A stretch of 64,000 nucleotides of DNA from Pelobates cultripes (GCA_933207985.1 OW240915.1:264031918-264095917), one strand, 5' to 3'; counted from the first letter of the stretch, positions 1-10,342 are shown. Numbers and translations: made by a program. Notes: generated from the sequence alone by a model not told the origin.

Positions 1-128
1 TTTTGTAAGTCAGCAAATTTTTTTTGCATCCTCCTGATGGTCAAATCAGAACAATCATATTTTGCAAAAACTTGCTGGGTACAGTGATACACCAACAGGC
101 AAACTATCAATAAACACTGGCAATATCT

Positions 129-298
129 CCATCCCAATCAACAAACGCACTGGTGGGGAAACCACAGTAACGTGAAGGTACACACTAAATAGTCCCTTAC
201 CGATGGGGAAGACCTCGCTGTCCATCCCAATCAACAAACGTGCTGGTGGGGAAGGGGAAACCACAGTAATGAGAAGGTACACACTAAATAGTCCCTTC
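129..298. repeat. Imperfect tandem duplication, two units of about 72-77 bp
   Basis: Two copies start with CCATCCCAATCAACAAACG at 129 and 222 and both run to ACACTAAATAGTCCCTT. They differ by a 6-bp insertion (GGGGAA) in the second copy and a few substitutions. The minus strand is open across both copies, so the predicted peptide repeats itself, but nothing about it suggests a real protein. No element family is recognised. Confidence 0.8.
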
Positions 299-559
299 TA
301 TGCTTGCAACGCAAAGGCGGTTGATTGCAGTTATGTTAATTAATTTATTTATAAAATATTTCACCAAGAAGGATACAATGAGATTCCTCTTGTCTTCCTG
401 GGCCCACTAACAATAGGGTGCAATATAATATTAAAAATACAAAATTATGAAGCTTAGCTCCAGCTTCGTAGGCCAAAGCACTTAATTGTGTTTTAACGGG
501 CTGATTCGTCACTGATTTTTCAAACAAACGCTGCCTCTTGCCGGTGATCTAATAGGGAA
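299..559. other. Unclassified sequence before the L1 fragment
   Basis: I see no repeat or coding signature here. The stretch from about 540 may already be the 5' leader of the L1 ORF1 fossil that follows. Confidence 0.3.
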
Positions 560-1505
560 GAAACTTAAGAAGTGGTATAATGCTACGGGGCAAGGTTCCC
601 GAGATATTGGAGTCCTGCTGTTTAGAAGGGTGCCGTGTGGTACATCTAAAATGGCTGCACAGACAAGTCCTCCGAAAAGGAGTCTTCCCTGGATACAATA
701 GATGACCTACCTATGAAAAGGAGCCTCCATCAATGAGAAAGACACACCAGCTACCAAACGTGATATTAAGTCCCTCTTGAGGGACATTCGCTCCCTCTTT
801 AGAGCCAACCTCACAATTATCAGCAAGGACATGCACTCCATCACGGGAAGGATAAGGGCCACGGAGGAGGAAGTGATGGAGGTGCAGACCAAACAAGCCA
901 CAATACAGTAAACACACACTGCACTGCTTAAGACACAGGAAAGTCTGACTACAAAACAGACAGAACAAGAAGATAGAACCTGCCGCAAAAACATCAAAAT
1001 ATGGGGAGTTCCAAAAGAGGTGGGCAAAGCAGAAGTGCTACATTATCTACGCTGGCTGTTTGCCAACCTATTACCACGAAAAGAGCCAAGACTATCATCT
1101 TGGATGGCTACAACTGCATCACTTGGCCGGCGAAATGTCCAAACTTGTCCTCCATGGACCTCATCATGCAGTTTGTGTCCTCTCTGGACAAAATGGCTGT
1201 TTTGACTGCAATAAGAGGTACCTCTACATGCGAATTTGAAGCACACACACACTTACATTTTACTCTGACCTGTCTAGAGCCAAGCTCCTGTGGAGATGCA
1301 CACTCCGGCTTGTAACCACAGTCCTACGAGAGAAAGGTACCCCATACCGATGGGGTAGATCTCTCTGTCTACAAGCTACTCGGAATGGAGCAACCCACAG
1401 GCTTACAGACATCTCAGAATCTAACACTTTCCAACTAGCTTTAGGCCTCGCCACAGCTAAGCCACAACAATGTTCCGCGCAAGAACCACATAACTGGGAT
1501 GTCGA
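560..1505 (+). pseudogene. L1 (Tx1-like) ORF1 fossil: coiled coil plus RNA-binding domain
   Basis: Frameshifted remnant of an L1 ORF1 protein, the nucleic-acid chaperone that coats L1 RNA. A coiled-coil stretch lies at about 755-975, containing RATEEEVMEVQTKQATIQ, then a stop, then THTALLKTQESLTTKQ. The RNA-binding part follows: CRKNIKIWGVPKEV (near 980), ILDGYNCITWPAK (frame shift near 1095), SLDKMAVLTAIRG (near 1180) and VLREKGTPYRWGRS (near 1320), ending LTDISESNTFQLALGLA. This order matches ORF1 of vertebrate L1 elements. At least two frameshifts and one stop break it. ORF2 does not follow; the copy ends at a CATA microsatellite. It lies outside the tyrosine-recombinase element downstream. 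Confidence 0.8.
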
Positions 1506-1508
1506 TGC

Positions 1509-1552
1509 AATACATATACACACACACATATGTACATACACACATACACACA

Positions 1553-1588
<36 letters not shown>

Positions 1589-1597
1589 TATATTTAT
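1509..1597. repeat. (CATA)n/(TA)n microsatellite
   Basis: A run of CATACACA, CATA and finally TATA units directly follows the L1 ORF1 fragment. The long minus-strand frame across it is a simple-repeat artefact. Confidence 0.95.
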
Positions 1598-1720
1598 TAA
1601 GCAAAAACCAAAAAGGTTATGGTGGGGGAAAATTGTGATTGAAAACCCCTTCCACCTGAAGTCTGTGGATAGTTAATACAATGTTAAATCTGCACACCAG
1701 TCAAGCCACTTATAAACAAT

Positions 1721-1842
1721 ATTTGTGTTTGGGGCATTCTCATATGATATAGAATAAGATGGGTTGTTGAGATGTAGCTTTAGGAATAATCAGTTGAGGT
1801 ATGCAGAAACCGACATATGCTGTAGGCCGGTAAAAAGTGGGC
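1721..1842 (-). repeat. Split direct repeat B2 (122 bp)
   Basis: Near-identical (about nine in ten bases by eye) to 1977-2098. Shared motifs include GATATAGAATAAGATGGGTT and GTAGCTTTAGGAATAATC. It is the outer B repeat at the 3' end of the minus-strand element. Confidence 0.85.
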
Positions 1843-1886
1843 TAACATAGAGGAAATATGAACAATGGGCATGGAAGGTGGGGCCA

Positions 1887-1976
1887 TTCGTCTGACCAAC
1901 AAAGGTAAGTAGGAAAAGGGGGGAGTCCCTTTTATAGGTCTATAGCCCCTCCCACAACTTCAGACCATGCCTTCCA
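1887..1976 (-). repeat. Split direct repeat A2 (90 bp)
   Basis: Matches 5925-6014 over its full length. Shared motifs include TTCGTCTGACCA, AAAGGTAAGTA, TCCCTTTTATAGGT and CATGCCTTC. It abuts B1 with no spacer. Confidence 0.85.
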
Positions 1977-2098
1977 ATTTGTGTTCGGAGCATTCTCACA
2001 TGATATAGAATAAGATGGGTTGTAGAGATGTAGCTTTAGGAATAATCGGTTGAGGTGTGCCAAAACCGACGTATGCTGTAGGCCAGTAAAAAGTGGGC
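1977..2098 (-). repeat. Split direct repeat B1 (122 bp)
   Basis: Copy of 1721-1842. On the minus strand it directly precedes A2, which gives the B1A2 junction diagnostic of split-direct-repeat elements. Confidence 0.85.
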
Positions 2099-2182
2099 AA
2101 AAAGAGACATATTAATGCAAAACATTATACAGGATCATAGTGCATTTGTTAACCATCAGTTAGACATTTTAATGAAAGCATC

Positions 2183-2518
2183 CTAATTCCTGAATCGGCT
2201 GTGGTATGTAAGTCGCATAAGCCTATGATTCCCAGCGGCCCATGACTTAATGTGTGCAGGGATGTCTTGGCTATAGGCCGTGAAGGCTGCTCCTATCCTA
2301 AAGGAGTGCCCTGTGTAGTTGCTAGGTTTTAGTTTGAGCCCGGTGAATGAGTAGGTGGACATAGTGCATGAACTTACCTGTGGTAAGGACAGTATCGTAC
2401 AGCGACAGTAATGGTTCAGTGGTGCGTATGGTGGCGTGCCCAAGAATGTAAGCAGTACCTTAACCGGGCACCCAGCATTGCTTGTAAGGTAGTAGGTTAT
2501 ATGCACTGGTTCGCCCAT
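2183..2518 (-). pseudogene. Tyrosine recombinase C-terminal domain of the retrotransposon
   Basis: The 111-residue frame contains LKLKPSNYTGHSFRIGAAFT at about residues 61-80. The HxxR of HSFRIGAA is the catalytic His/Arg pair of the DIRS/Ngaro-type tyrosine recombinase. The next block, usually LGRW plus a nucleophile-tyrosine segment, is degraded to SWAAGNHRLMRLTYHSRFRN, in which a tyrosine remains at about the expected place. The N-terminal catalytic Arg region is not in this frame. In active elements this enzyme integrates a circular DNA intermediate. Its position 3' of the RT/RNase H on the same strand fits the family. Confidence 0.8.
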
Positions 2519-2659
2519 CTGACTTGTCTTAGTTTTAGGAAGGGACGGACATGTTGAGTGCTGGTGAACAAGGCCAGTTTAGTCAGAACCCGGCTATGTT
2601 AGCGAGGTTCATGTAATCCATGACCTTAACCATAAATGACCCCCCTGCCATGGCGGCTG
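2519..2659 (-). other. Linker between RNase H remnant and recombinase
   Basis: This stretch should encode the end of RNase H and the start of the recombinase. I could not place recognisable motifs because of frameshifts. Confidence 0.4.
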
Positions 2660-3482
2660 TCACAATAGTTTACCATTACATGTGGTTAAGAAAGCCCACC
2701 ATATGTGTAGGTCTGCCGTGGCTTGGTTGTCTAGGGACAGCCCCTGATCATCATGCGGGAGTGTGGAAAAAGCAAAGTGGTCTGAGATGAAAACGCGGCC
2801 TGCGGTATGATGCGCATGGCAAAATTTAAGGAACCTGGTAGGGATTGTAGTTCCATGCAATTGCAAGTATCAAGCAGGTGGTGGTAATTGGTGTTGTTGC
2901 GACTGTTCCTATTTCTCACGTGGTAACTTGTTGGCATGGATGCCGAGTCAAGTTGTATGCCCAGGAATGTAACGATAGTGTCTGGGTCTTCTGTGACCTT
3001 AGGGAATACTGGGACACCCGACTGTTGAGACATACTAATGGCTTCCTTGAAGCTTCTAGAAGGAAAGGCGTTCCCTTTGACCAACAAGAAATCATCTCGG
3101 GAGTGTATTACTGTGGGGCATCTGGATATGTTTAATCACAACCAGCAAAGAGTTCAACGAATCTATTGAAGATTGTGGGCTGCTCTTGACCCGAAAGTTA
3201 AGCAGGAGAATAAATATTAACTGCTACCCCTAAATGCCCTGTAAGTGCCAGTGTAGGGTGGATGGTGGCAGTCGGAAATGCGTATGTGATATCAGTTTTA
3301 CTTAACCAGGCTTCCCTCCTGCTTGAGTGATAGCTGTAATGGTATGAACAATGGTGGCATACTGTAATGAAAACTCCTCGGAGTGTATGAGGGAGTTGAG
3401 ACTTGGGGTAGCCAAGGCGTGAGTTGCACATAAGTCTATGATCAGTTACAGTGTGAGGGAAGATTCCCTGTGACAATCCCAA
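2660..3482 (-). pseudogene. Reverse transcriptase/RNase H of the tyrosine-recombinase retrotransposon
   Basis: Several frames together spell a DIRS/Ngaro-type RT. From 5' to 3' on the minus strand: SRLGYPKSQLPHT (near 3420); AWLSKTDITYAF, the motif A aspartate block (about 3310-3277); the catalytic DDFLLV of motif C (codons GATGAT at 3096-3091); TFLGIQLDS; LQSLPGSLNFAMRIIP (connection to RNase H); and ATADLHIWWAFLTTCNG, the start of the RNase H fold (about 2720-2670). At least two frameshifts separate these blocks and the first motif C residue is changed, so the enzyme is inactive. It would have copied element RNA into DNA. Confidence 0.85.
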
Positions 3483-4148
3483 TGGGATTGTGCCACGCTG
3501 TAAATGGTGTAGATCAGAGAGGCCCAGGTAGAAATCTTTCTGCCATTTCTTGGGCCATGAGTGTAATGCCAGCTGTTGGATGCTGCTGTGATGACTGCAA
3601 GTTAGGGCATTCTAGATTCCCCCAAAAGTATATGGCAATACCTCTACGGAAGGCCTTTAAAAAACGGAGATTAGGAAATCAACTAAGTGTCTGGAAGGGT
3701 GATGAGTTAGAAAGTACTGGAAATGCATAATGTTTACAGACATGAAGTAAGGTTCAGGGTACGTTTATTGGGACACGTTGTTTTTGCATGTGCCCTGACA
3801 TATTGAGAACATATCTGCAACAGTTTGTATGCACTGAAACTACATGTGCCAACATGGAAATTGTTGCAAATCTGGGATTTGCCAAAGATAATGAGATGAC
3901 CCAATTTCTCTCTGGTAGTTCTCTACGTACTACCAGAGATGCTAGAGCCTGGAGCCTGAAATGTGATCATCCGCTGTGTTGGGACAAAATTGTCGTGTGG
4001 GACTAGCAACATTTCCTCCAAGTGAAAGTGTGTTGACTCTAGCTGGAGTTTTAGGTAGAGAGAAATCCTTACCACCTGCTTGATACATACTAAAAAACAT
4101 GAAGATAGCCATTATTATATGAGCCCACAGTGTGCTAGTACTGGCTTG
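3483..4148 (-). other. Probable gag/RT N-terminal region of the retrotransposon, unreadable
   Basis: By position this is upstream of the RT and should encode a Gag-like protein and the RT N-terminus. I see no clear zinc-knuckle or other domain. The plus-strand frames over it are shadows. Confidence 0.35.
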
Positions 4149-4188
4149 CTAGCTAAAGCCGCATGGCGAAACAATGAATCCTTTGTTT

Positions 4189-4440
4189 GGTGACAGGTGA
4201 GGCCCTGCTAGTTGCCAAGTGGCTTGAGAGGCTCTATCTATGCAATGGCGCGAGGGGTTTTTTGTGGCCACCAAACGTAGTGGCAGGATGTTGGCCTCTC
4301 GGTGACTAACCAGAAAAAAGGGGAAGGGAGTGACAGGTGAGGCCCACTCTATACACCATACGAGGCGGCTAGCTGATGAGTGGCCCGATGGGTGTTTGCC
4401 TCCGAGCGTTGAGGCGGGGTGTTGGCCTCGCGGGACCACT
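4189..4440. repeat. GC-rich imperfect duplication, two units of about 142 bp
   Basis: GTGACAGGTGAGGCCC occurs at about 4190 and again at about 4330. Each is followed by diverged but parallel text: GGCTTGAGAGG or GGCGGCTAGC, then GGGTTTTTTG or GGGTGTTTGCC, then GATGTTGGCCTC or GGTGTTGGCCTC. The pair lies inside the leader/gag side of the retrotransposon. Confidence 0.6.
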
Positions 4441-5099
4441 ATACGACAGGCATAGATGCCAAGAAAGGAGAATACCTATTGGAAACCTATAGTCCCTAAT
4501 TGCCAGTACGCTAAGGATATACCCAGGGGGAAACAAAAAATGTATGTATATACCACATGAGCAGGTGTATGTACCTGGTAGTATGATTAGATACGCTTAC
4601 TGGTCGTAAGGGTTATGAAAATTTAATATAGACATTTAAAAGCATATACCCATATGTGTGTTATGCAAGTTTAATAGAGCAAAGTGCTCCGTCCCAATGT
4701 TTATTGTATGCTTGTAATTCCCATGTTTGATGGAAATTAACTTGTCGGGAGTGTTATATCATGTGTGATATGGAATACAACTGTACCCCGAAACATGAGT
4801 GTAGTGAACCATGACTGGCAGCTGAATAACCTAATATGTGAAAATATGTAATTGGAAGGACTTATATTTTAAGCGTGCAAACATGCAAATATTCTGTATT
4901 AGACTCTGGAATCCCGCATAGTGCTTTAAATAGTATGTGTATTCTTGGGTAAATGTATGCATATTGTCAGTAAATGTAACTAAATGCCTATGTAGGCAGG
5001 TATGCAGGAATGATTATATCATAGCAAGCATGAGTTGTAAGGAAGTGTTATTGTGTAATTATAATTATAGTGGGAATGGTATGAGGGAAATAACCATAT
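4441..5099 (-). other. Leader region of the retrotransposon
   Basis: AT-rich sequence between the GC-rich duplication and the minisatellite. No coding signature is seen on either strand. Confidence 0.35.
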
Positions 5100-5535
5100 G
5101 TCTGAAAATCCTGTAGTATACCGTTTGACAGAAAGGAGTCAAGTATAAAAGAGAAAATGCTGTAGTTAGTTTGTTTGCTAATAAAGTGAAATAATGTCTG
5201 AGAAGCATGTAGTATACAGATTGACCGGTAGTGGACAGCATGTAGGCGAGAATGCCGTGGTTCGTTGGTTTGTACAAGAAATGCAATAATGTCTGGGAAC
5301 CCTGTAGTACACCGAATGACCGGTAGGGGTCAGTGTGTAGGTGAAAATGCAGTGGTTTATTGTTTGTACATGAAATGTGATAATATCTAAGAAGCCTGTA
5401 GTACACCAAAAGACCGGCAGGGGTCAGTGTGTAGGCGAAAATGCAGTGGTTCGTTGGTTTGTACATGAAATACGATAATGTCTAAGAAACCTGTAGTACA
5501 CCAAAAGACCGGTCAGTGTGTAGGCAAAAAAAAAT
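5100..5535. repeat. 95-bp minisatellite inside the retrotransposon leader
   Basis: Four full units and one partial unit start at 5100, 5196, 5291, 5385 and 5480, giving lengths of 96, 95, 94 and 95 bp. Each begins GTCT(A/G)A-like followed by CCTGTAGTACACC-like text and contains GTGTAGGCGAAAATGC and TTGTTTGTACATGAAAT variants. Units 3-5 resemble each other most. The minus-strand open frame (5466-5065) only repeats the unit translation and is not taken as a gene. Confidence 0.9.
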
Positions 5536-5552
5536 TGTATTTCGTTTGTAGT

Positions 5553-5612
5553 TTTAACCGAACAGATTTTAACCCAACAGATTTTAACCAAAACAGATTT
5601 TACATGAACAGC
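5553..5612. repeat. 15-bp short tandem repeat, four units
   Basis: TTTTAACCGAACAGA-type units repeat about four times with small changes (AACCGAACAGA, AACCCAACAGA, AACCAAAACAGA, ACATGAACAG). They directly follow the 95-bp minisatellite within the same element. Confidence 0.8.
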
Positions 5613-5924
5613 TAGGTGCGTATAAGGTAATGAAATAATCGTGCAAAACGAAAGGAAACCGTAAAGTGAGGACCCGTGCTGTGCTGAACGCCGTGGGAAC
5701 TAATCCTGGCGCGACAGGTGGGTCAACTTACGGTTTGAGAGTCCCTGAGACACCAAATGTGATGCTGACCGGAGAGAAAGCCACTGGATTAACGGAAAGC
5801 CCTGCTGCAGGATTCCTCGTCACAACTTGGAGTAGGAGACCTCATGGAGCAAAGGTGAAACCAAAATGGCGTCTTGTATGACCTGGAAGTGGATCTCATG
5901 CAAATGCTGACCTCGAACAGTCTG

Positions 5925-6009
5925 TTCGTCTGACCAGCAAAGGTAAGTAAGGAAAGGGGGGAATCCCTTTTATAGGTATATAGCTCCTCCCATAACTTCA
6001 GGCCATGCC

Positions 6010-6014
<5 letters not shown>
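5925..6014 (-). repeat. Split direct repeat A1 (90 bp), 5' end of the retrotransposon
   Basis: Copy of 1887-1976 with a handful of substitutions. It marks the 5' end of the minus-strand element. A (TA)n tract starts immediately outside it. Confidence 0.85.

Positions 6015-6016
<2 letters not shown>

Positions 6017-6052
<36 letters not shown>
6017..6052. repeat. (TA)n microsatellite
   Basis: About 18 uninterrupted TA units adjoin the retrotransposon's A1 repeat. Confidence 0.95.
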
Positions 6053-6056
<4 letters not shown>

Positions 6057-6959
6057 TAAGAAAAAGTCCTGCTACAAAAGCAATCTCTGTTTAGTCTAAT
6101 AAAAAAAGATTTGTTGTTTTAAATTAAATATCACTAATGATTTATGTTTTACTAAATCTTATAATAAAATATGTTAAGATGTAATTTATTACAAAACATT
6201 AACAGCTTATATTAATACTAAAGTTGAACCATGGTCTGCAGCAAAGAACATGATAATTTAATTTAAAGATAATTAATACAATATTCTTGAAACTTAAAAT
6301 GCTTGATATTAATGGGTATGCAAAAACAATATATATTTCATAGCAATGGTGAAACAAATGTACAGAGGACCCTGGGGCAAGAATTTTTTATAGTCCTTTA
6401 GTTATAATAGAAAACAACTATTATAACAAGTATAATAACATTTTATGAACTTTGTAGTAGCTTAGATCTCACCCCACGTGTGGGAATCATGGCTGTTGTA
6501 GAGTTGAGATGAATAAGCAAGGCCTTTGTGGGTCCAAAGTCTGCAGTCTGTACCCACAGAAGAATCCCTCTGGAGAAATGAGCAAAGAGCATCAGCAACA
6601 GTTCAGAACACCAGCTCAGAGTTCTACTGATTCAAGGAGAATTATTTATTTTAACTAAAGGACTATTTTATGGCTATAGAACTTTTCAAGTTGTTCTTTT
6701 TTTTACTTTTTTACTTGTTTTTTTTTTTTTCTTTGGACATGTGTATATATCCTTATGTGCTAGTCACCTCATATAACGCTGTAATTCTTGCTAGCTGGCA
6801 ATCTATTTAGCACTACTTTTTAAATTTATTTTTTTTGAATTTTTAACTTTAATTCTAGTTTTTTGAATTTTTTATTTTTTCCATCATCTGGAATATAACT
6901 TGGAGAATTTATATAAGAATATGAGGATAATCAAAGGACATACAACATATATTGTTTGT
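6053..6959. other. AT-rich unclassified sequence
   Basis: No repeat family or reading frame is recognised. It contains T-rich tracts at 6697-6732 and 6820-6880. Confidence 0.4.
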
Positions 6960-7207
6960 CGCTGCACATCCTTCCCATGTGTTGTTGTCCCTAATTGCCT
7001 ACCATTTAGGGTGTAAGTTGCATGGGCATTCTTCATTCTGAAGTGCATAACATTGCATTTATCTACATTAAATTTCATCTGCCATTTGAGTTCCCAGTCC
7101 CCCAATCTATCTAAATCCTCCTGCAGCGAAGTAATATCCTGATCACATTGTATTACTTTACAGAGTTTTGAGTCAACTGTGAACATTGAAACATGACTTT
7201 CATACAC
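6960..7207 (-). pseudogene. CR1-like LINE reverse transcriptase fragment
   Basis: The minus-strand peptide reads DSKLCKVIQCDQDITSLQED, then LDRLGDWELKWQMKFNVDKC, then NVMHFRMKNAHATYTLNG. This is the segment just after the catalytic ADD motif in CR1/Jockey-type RTs (compare LQ-DL-KL-W---WQ--FN-DKC-VMH). The YADD itself is degraded to VDSKL. Only about 80 residues are preserved; the match fades after LNGRQLG. It is a different and older copy than the CR1 elements at 10.3-12.5 and 29.9-30.8 kb. Confidence 0.7.
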
Positions 7208-7249
7208 ATGCAGGTATTGAAGTGAAAGAGGACAATTAAGGGAAGAAAG

Positions 7250-8084
7250 TGTAGCGGAGCGGCAATATTAAATCCCATGATCTCCGCTGGTTAAGAACGT
7301 AATCCACAGTCAAGCACTGAAAAGCAAGGCAATATCCCAAATCCCCCAGTAACCGGACGAAACACAGTTCTGGGAGTCAACTCAGGCTTTATTCACAGGC
7401 TCCACAATTTATACAATTCCCCATGCAAGGGGTTTCCTGAGTCCTATCCCAGGGGTATTCCAGGAGTGGACTACGTGGGGAACTTAAAGTACAGAGCATT
7501 TCTCCCATCAGGCACTGCTGCACGAGAGGGATCCTCCCACTGGAATGTACCGTTAAGTGGATTATCCCTCTGTGCAGCAGAACCAGCAATTTATATTAAA
7601 ACACACAACTTTTCGAATATTAGGTTGATTTGCACGAATGGACGTTCGGTAGATAGCTGGGGTCTGAGCGCATCATTCGTGAGATTACCGCTCAGATCTC
7701 AGCTGAAACAACCGAACGCCGCACGAAAAACATATTCACCAAAACATGCATTCTAAAGACCGATTGGCATATGGGGAATAAAATACCGAACGGCCCGGAA
7801 CTCCCGAATGGCCTGGAAGTCCAGCGGTGTTCGCGTCGTTGAGTAGCCGTTTTTAGTACCACGCGTTCGACGACCAAACACCGCTGGAGGAACAAAGGAT
7901 CCAAGATGGCCGACCGCTGTGTGGTCCGTAGTCGAACGACGGCCACATAGGAGAGCCTCTAATTACAATGTTGCAATCGGTTAACAAGCGCCACAGTCTC
8001 TTAATGTGTGGGCTATTACAGGGTGGTTTATTCGGTTCACGAACGGCCCGCAAAGGTGCCGTTCGTGAAACGAAATGAAATACA
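7250..8084 (-). mobile_element. Probable solo LTR of a retrotransposon
   Basis: The block begins TGTAGCGGAGC and ends AAATACA, so it is bounded by TG...CA on either strand. Read on the minus strand it has a polyadenylation signal (AATAAA, from the TTTATT at about 7388) roughly 140 bp before its 3' end. It also has a palindromic CGAACGGC...GCCGTTCG pair near its 5' end (about 8040-8068) and many TTCGG/CGAACG motifs. No internal gag-pol and no matching second LTR are present, and the flanks give no convincing target duplication. The right boundary is uncertain because an L2 fragment starts at the same point. Confidence 0.45.
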
Positions 8085-8976
8085 GCTATCTGCCTCCAAG
8101 TCAATGGCACCACCATCACCTCTACCTCGCAGGCTTGCTGCCTAGGTGTTCTCTTTGAAGCTAACCTCTCCTTCACCCCTCATGTCCAGACGATCGCCAA
8201 GTCCTGCCACTTTCATCTCGAAAACATAGCTCGCTTCAGCCCCTATTTAACATCAGACGCGGCTAAAGTGCTGGTCCATGCCGTTGTTCTCTCTCGTCTT
8301 GACTACTGCAATCCCCTTCTCAGTGGTCTTATGTGTTCCCAGATTGCACCACTGCAATCTATTATGAACGCAGCGGCAAGGCTCATTTTCCTGTCCGCAC
8401 GCATCTCCCACGCCTCCCCCCTCTGTCAGTCCCTACATTGGCTTCCAGTTAGATATAGTGCTCAATTTAAGATTTTGGTGCTTGCTTACAAGTCCCTTCA
8501 TAATGCTGCTCCAACCTATCTATCCTCCCTAATACACAAGTATGTCCCATCTAGGCCCCTGCGCTCTGTCGAAGACCTATGTCTATTCTCTGTCCGTACT
8601 ACCACATCTTATGCTCATTTCCAAGACTTTTCCAGAGCTGCACCTTTTCGGTGGAACTCCCTTCCCCTCTCTGTTAGACTTTCATCCAGTCTTCACTCCT
8701 TCAAAAAATCATTGAAAACACACTTTTTCAGGAAAGCATATCATTTAACCTGTTAGCGGATTTTCATTCCCATTTTTCTAGCAACCTACTTCATTACCAC
8801 TACTTATACCCTTTGTGTCACTACACCCCACTCCTTCAAGCATGTGAACTCATTGAGCAGGGCCCTTAACCCCTCTCTTCCTGTGCGTCCATTTGTCTGG
8901 TTACAATTACGTGTCTGTTAGTCCACCCATTGTACAGCGCTACAGAATTTTGCTGGTGCTATATAAATAATAAAAT

Positions 8977-9007
<31 letters not shown>
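8085..9007 (+). pseudogene. L2-type LINE 3' end: RT C-terminus, 3' UTR and (TAA)n tail
   Basis: The frame from about 8102 reads NGTTITSTSQACCLGVLFEA, then LSFTPHVQTIAKSCHFHL, then VLSRLDYCNPLLSG, LQSIMNAAARLIF, LHWLPVRYSAQFKILVLAYK and AAPFRWNSLPLSVR, stopping at 8756. This is the thumb and C-terminal part of an L2-clade ORF2; the catalytic palm is missing by 5' truncation. The frame is open for over 200 codons, so this copy is relatively young. A 3' UTR follows, ending TGTACAGCGCTACAGAATT, GCTATATAAATAATA and (TAA)n. The same 3' end recurs at 12.57, 15.35, 19.1, 40.0 and 56.95 kb. Confidence 0.85.
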
Positions 9008-10330
9008 CATAAAGGTGTCATTTAACAGTTATAAAAACCTGTTTCCCCTTACTGAACTACTAGTCCCTCTATCACAATTTATATCTGTGTAAATAAAATC
9101 TCCAATAATTAATGTACTGCCCATATGCATTGTCCAGATACTCTATATATTTCTGTATGTATATCTTCATAGTTTTTAATATTTATAGAGACACTCAAAA
9201 TGAAAAATATTGATAGATATCACATTACTTACATATTACAATCTGAAAAGTTGAAGAACATTTTTTTGTGACTTGTAAAACCATGCACAGTATATTCACA
9301 ATATGAAGTTTTTAGATAACGTGATTCCATATCTTGCTTTGCTACAAAGTAAAACAAACTATCTGTTTACTAGGATTAGGAGGAAACACATTATTAGCTA
9401 GTTACTGCTCTGTTTAGGGATTATGCAGTTGATATAAATGCTACTGACAAAACGATATAAAAAGTACATAAATTTCATAGTACCTGCGATATAGACCACA
9501 TTTAGGATTTTCTTTTTGCAAATGTGATATTTACACATCTTAAGAAGTATTTTTTAAAGACAAAGGATATATTTTTGCTTTAGTAATATTTTGTATAACC
9601 ATATTCACACCAAGTTTTGCAAATCTTTGTAGGTTCCAAGGAAAACAGAATTACAATGGTGACATCATTATAATTACAATATCCTTGAATTAGTATATGT
9701 ACTTTTCATTTTGTAGATCTCAGAAAATATTTATTAAACAAGTTTTTTTTCCATACACAACTCATTTAACTAATGGACTACAATAATGCAATCATACATT
9801 CAGGCTCCAATACTTTCTCAAAGCTAAAATTCAAAGATTATGAAAACCGTTTTAAAGCAAAAGGTTTAATATGAAATATTTAACATAAATAGTAGATGTA
9901 CAAATCAATAGAGATGGATTACTCCTTAGAATATAGAGGGCTGTAATAGATATCATTTTTTTTAAACAAAAACTGTTCATATAACTCAAAGAAATTTAGT
10001 TTTAACTAGCATTAGTATATTTTATTAGATCAGGAATTACACACTAAACTGGAATTATATTAAATAACTTGGAATTTAAACACCTATTTTGGTTCTGGAC
10101 TTTAGACACCAATTATTTATAACTAATTTCCTTTAATAAAACAATTATTTCAACATTTGTTAGGCATGTTTGACCTGTAAAAATCAGAATAAATTAGATA
10201 GTTGAACACTTTAACTAAGATAAAAAATACAATTGGTGCATCTTTTCATTGCCACAGGATTTTTTAATGATAACAATATAGAGACAAATTAACGTAAAGA
10301 CTGTGGTAATGGAAGTGCTAATCATGTATA
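9008..10330. other. Unique AT-rich sequence
   Basis: No repeat family, coding frame or RNA gene is recognised on either strand. Confidence 0.4.
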
Positions 10331-10342
10331 CTTTTGCACTGA

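Larger units (their letters stand above)
1721..6014 (-). mobile_element. Tyrosine-recombinase retrotransposon with split direct repeats (Ngaro/PAT-like)
   Basis: Read on the minus strand, the terminal repeats have the order A1 (6014-5925), internal region, B1 (2098-1977) joined directly to A2 (1976-1887), then B2 (1842-1721). This is the split-direct-repeat layout known for Ngaro and PAT-type elements, which integrate by a tyrosine recombinase and leave no target-site duplication. Inside lie a decayed reverse transcriptase/RNase H (about 3482-2660) and a recombinase C-terminus (2518-2183) in the expected order. The total is about 4.3 kb. Both frames carry frameshifts, so the copy is dead although its ends are complete. 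I saw no methyltransferase domain, which fits Ngaro/PAT better than DIRS1 proper. The Ngaro versus PAT choice is an inference. Confidence 0.8.

Noticed and set aside
5065..5466. 133-residue minus-strand open frame with repeated YKPTNH/YYRLLRYY motifs
   Set aside because: It is the translation of the 95-bp minisatellite units; its repetition follows the DNA repeat and has no domain signature.
5666..5881. 71-residue plus-strand frame MRTRAVLNAVGTNPG
   Set aside because: It lies antisense to the retrotransposon leader, with no domain and no conserved context.
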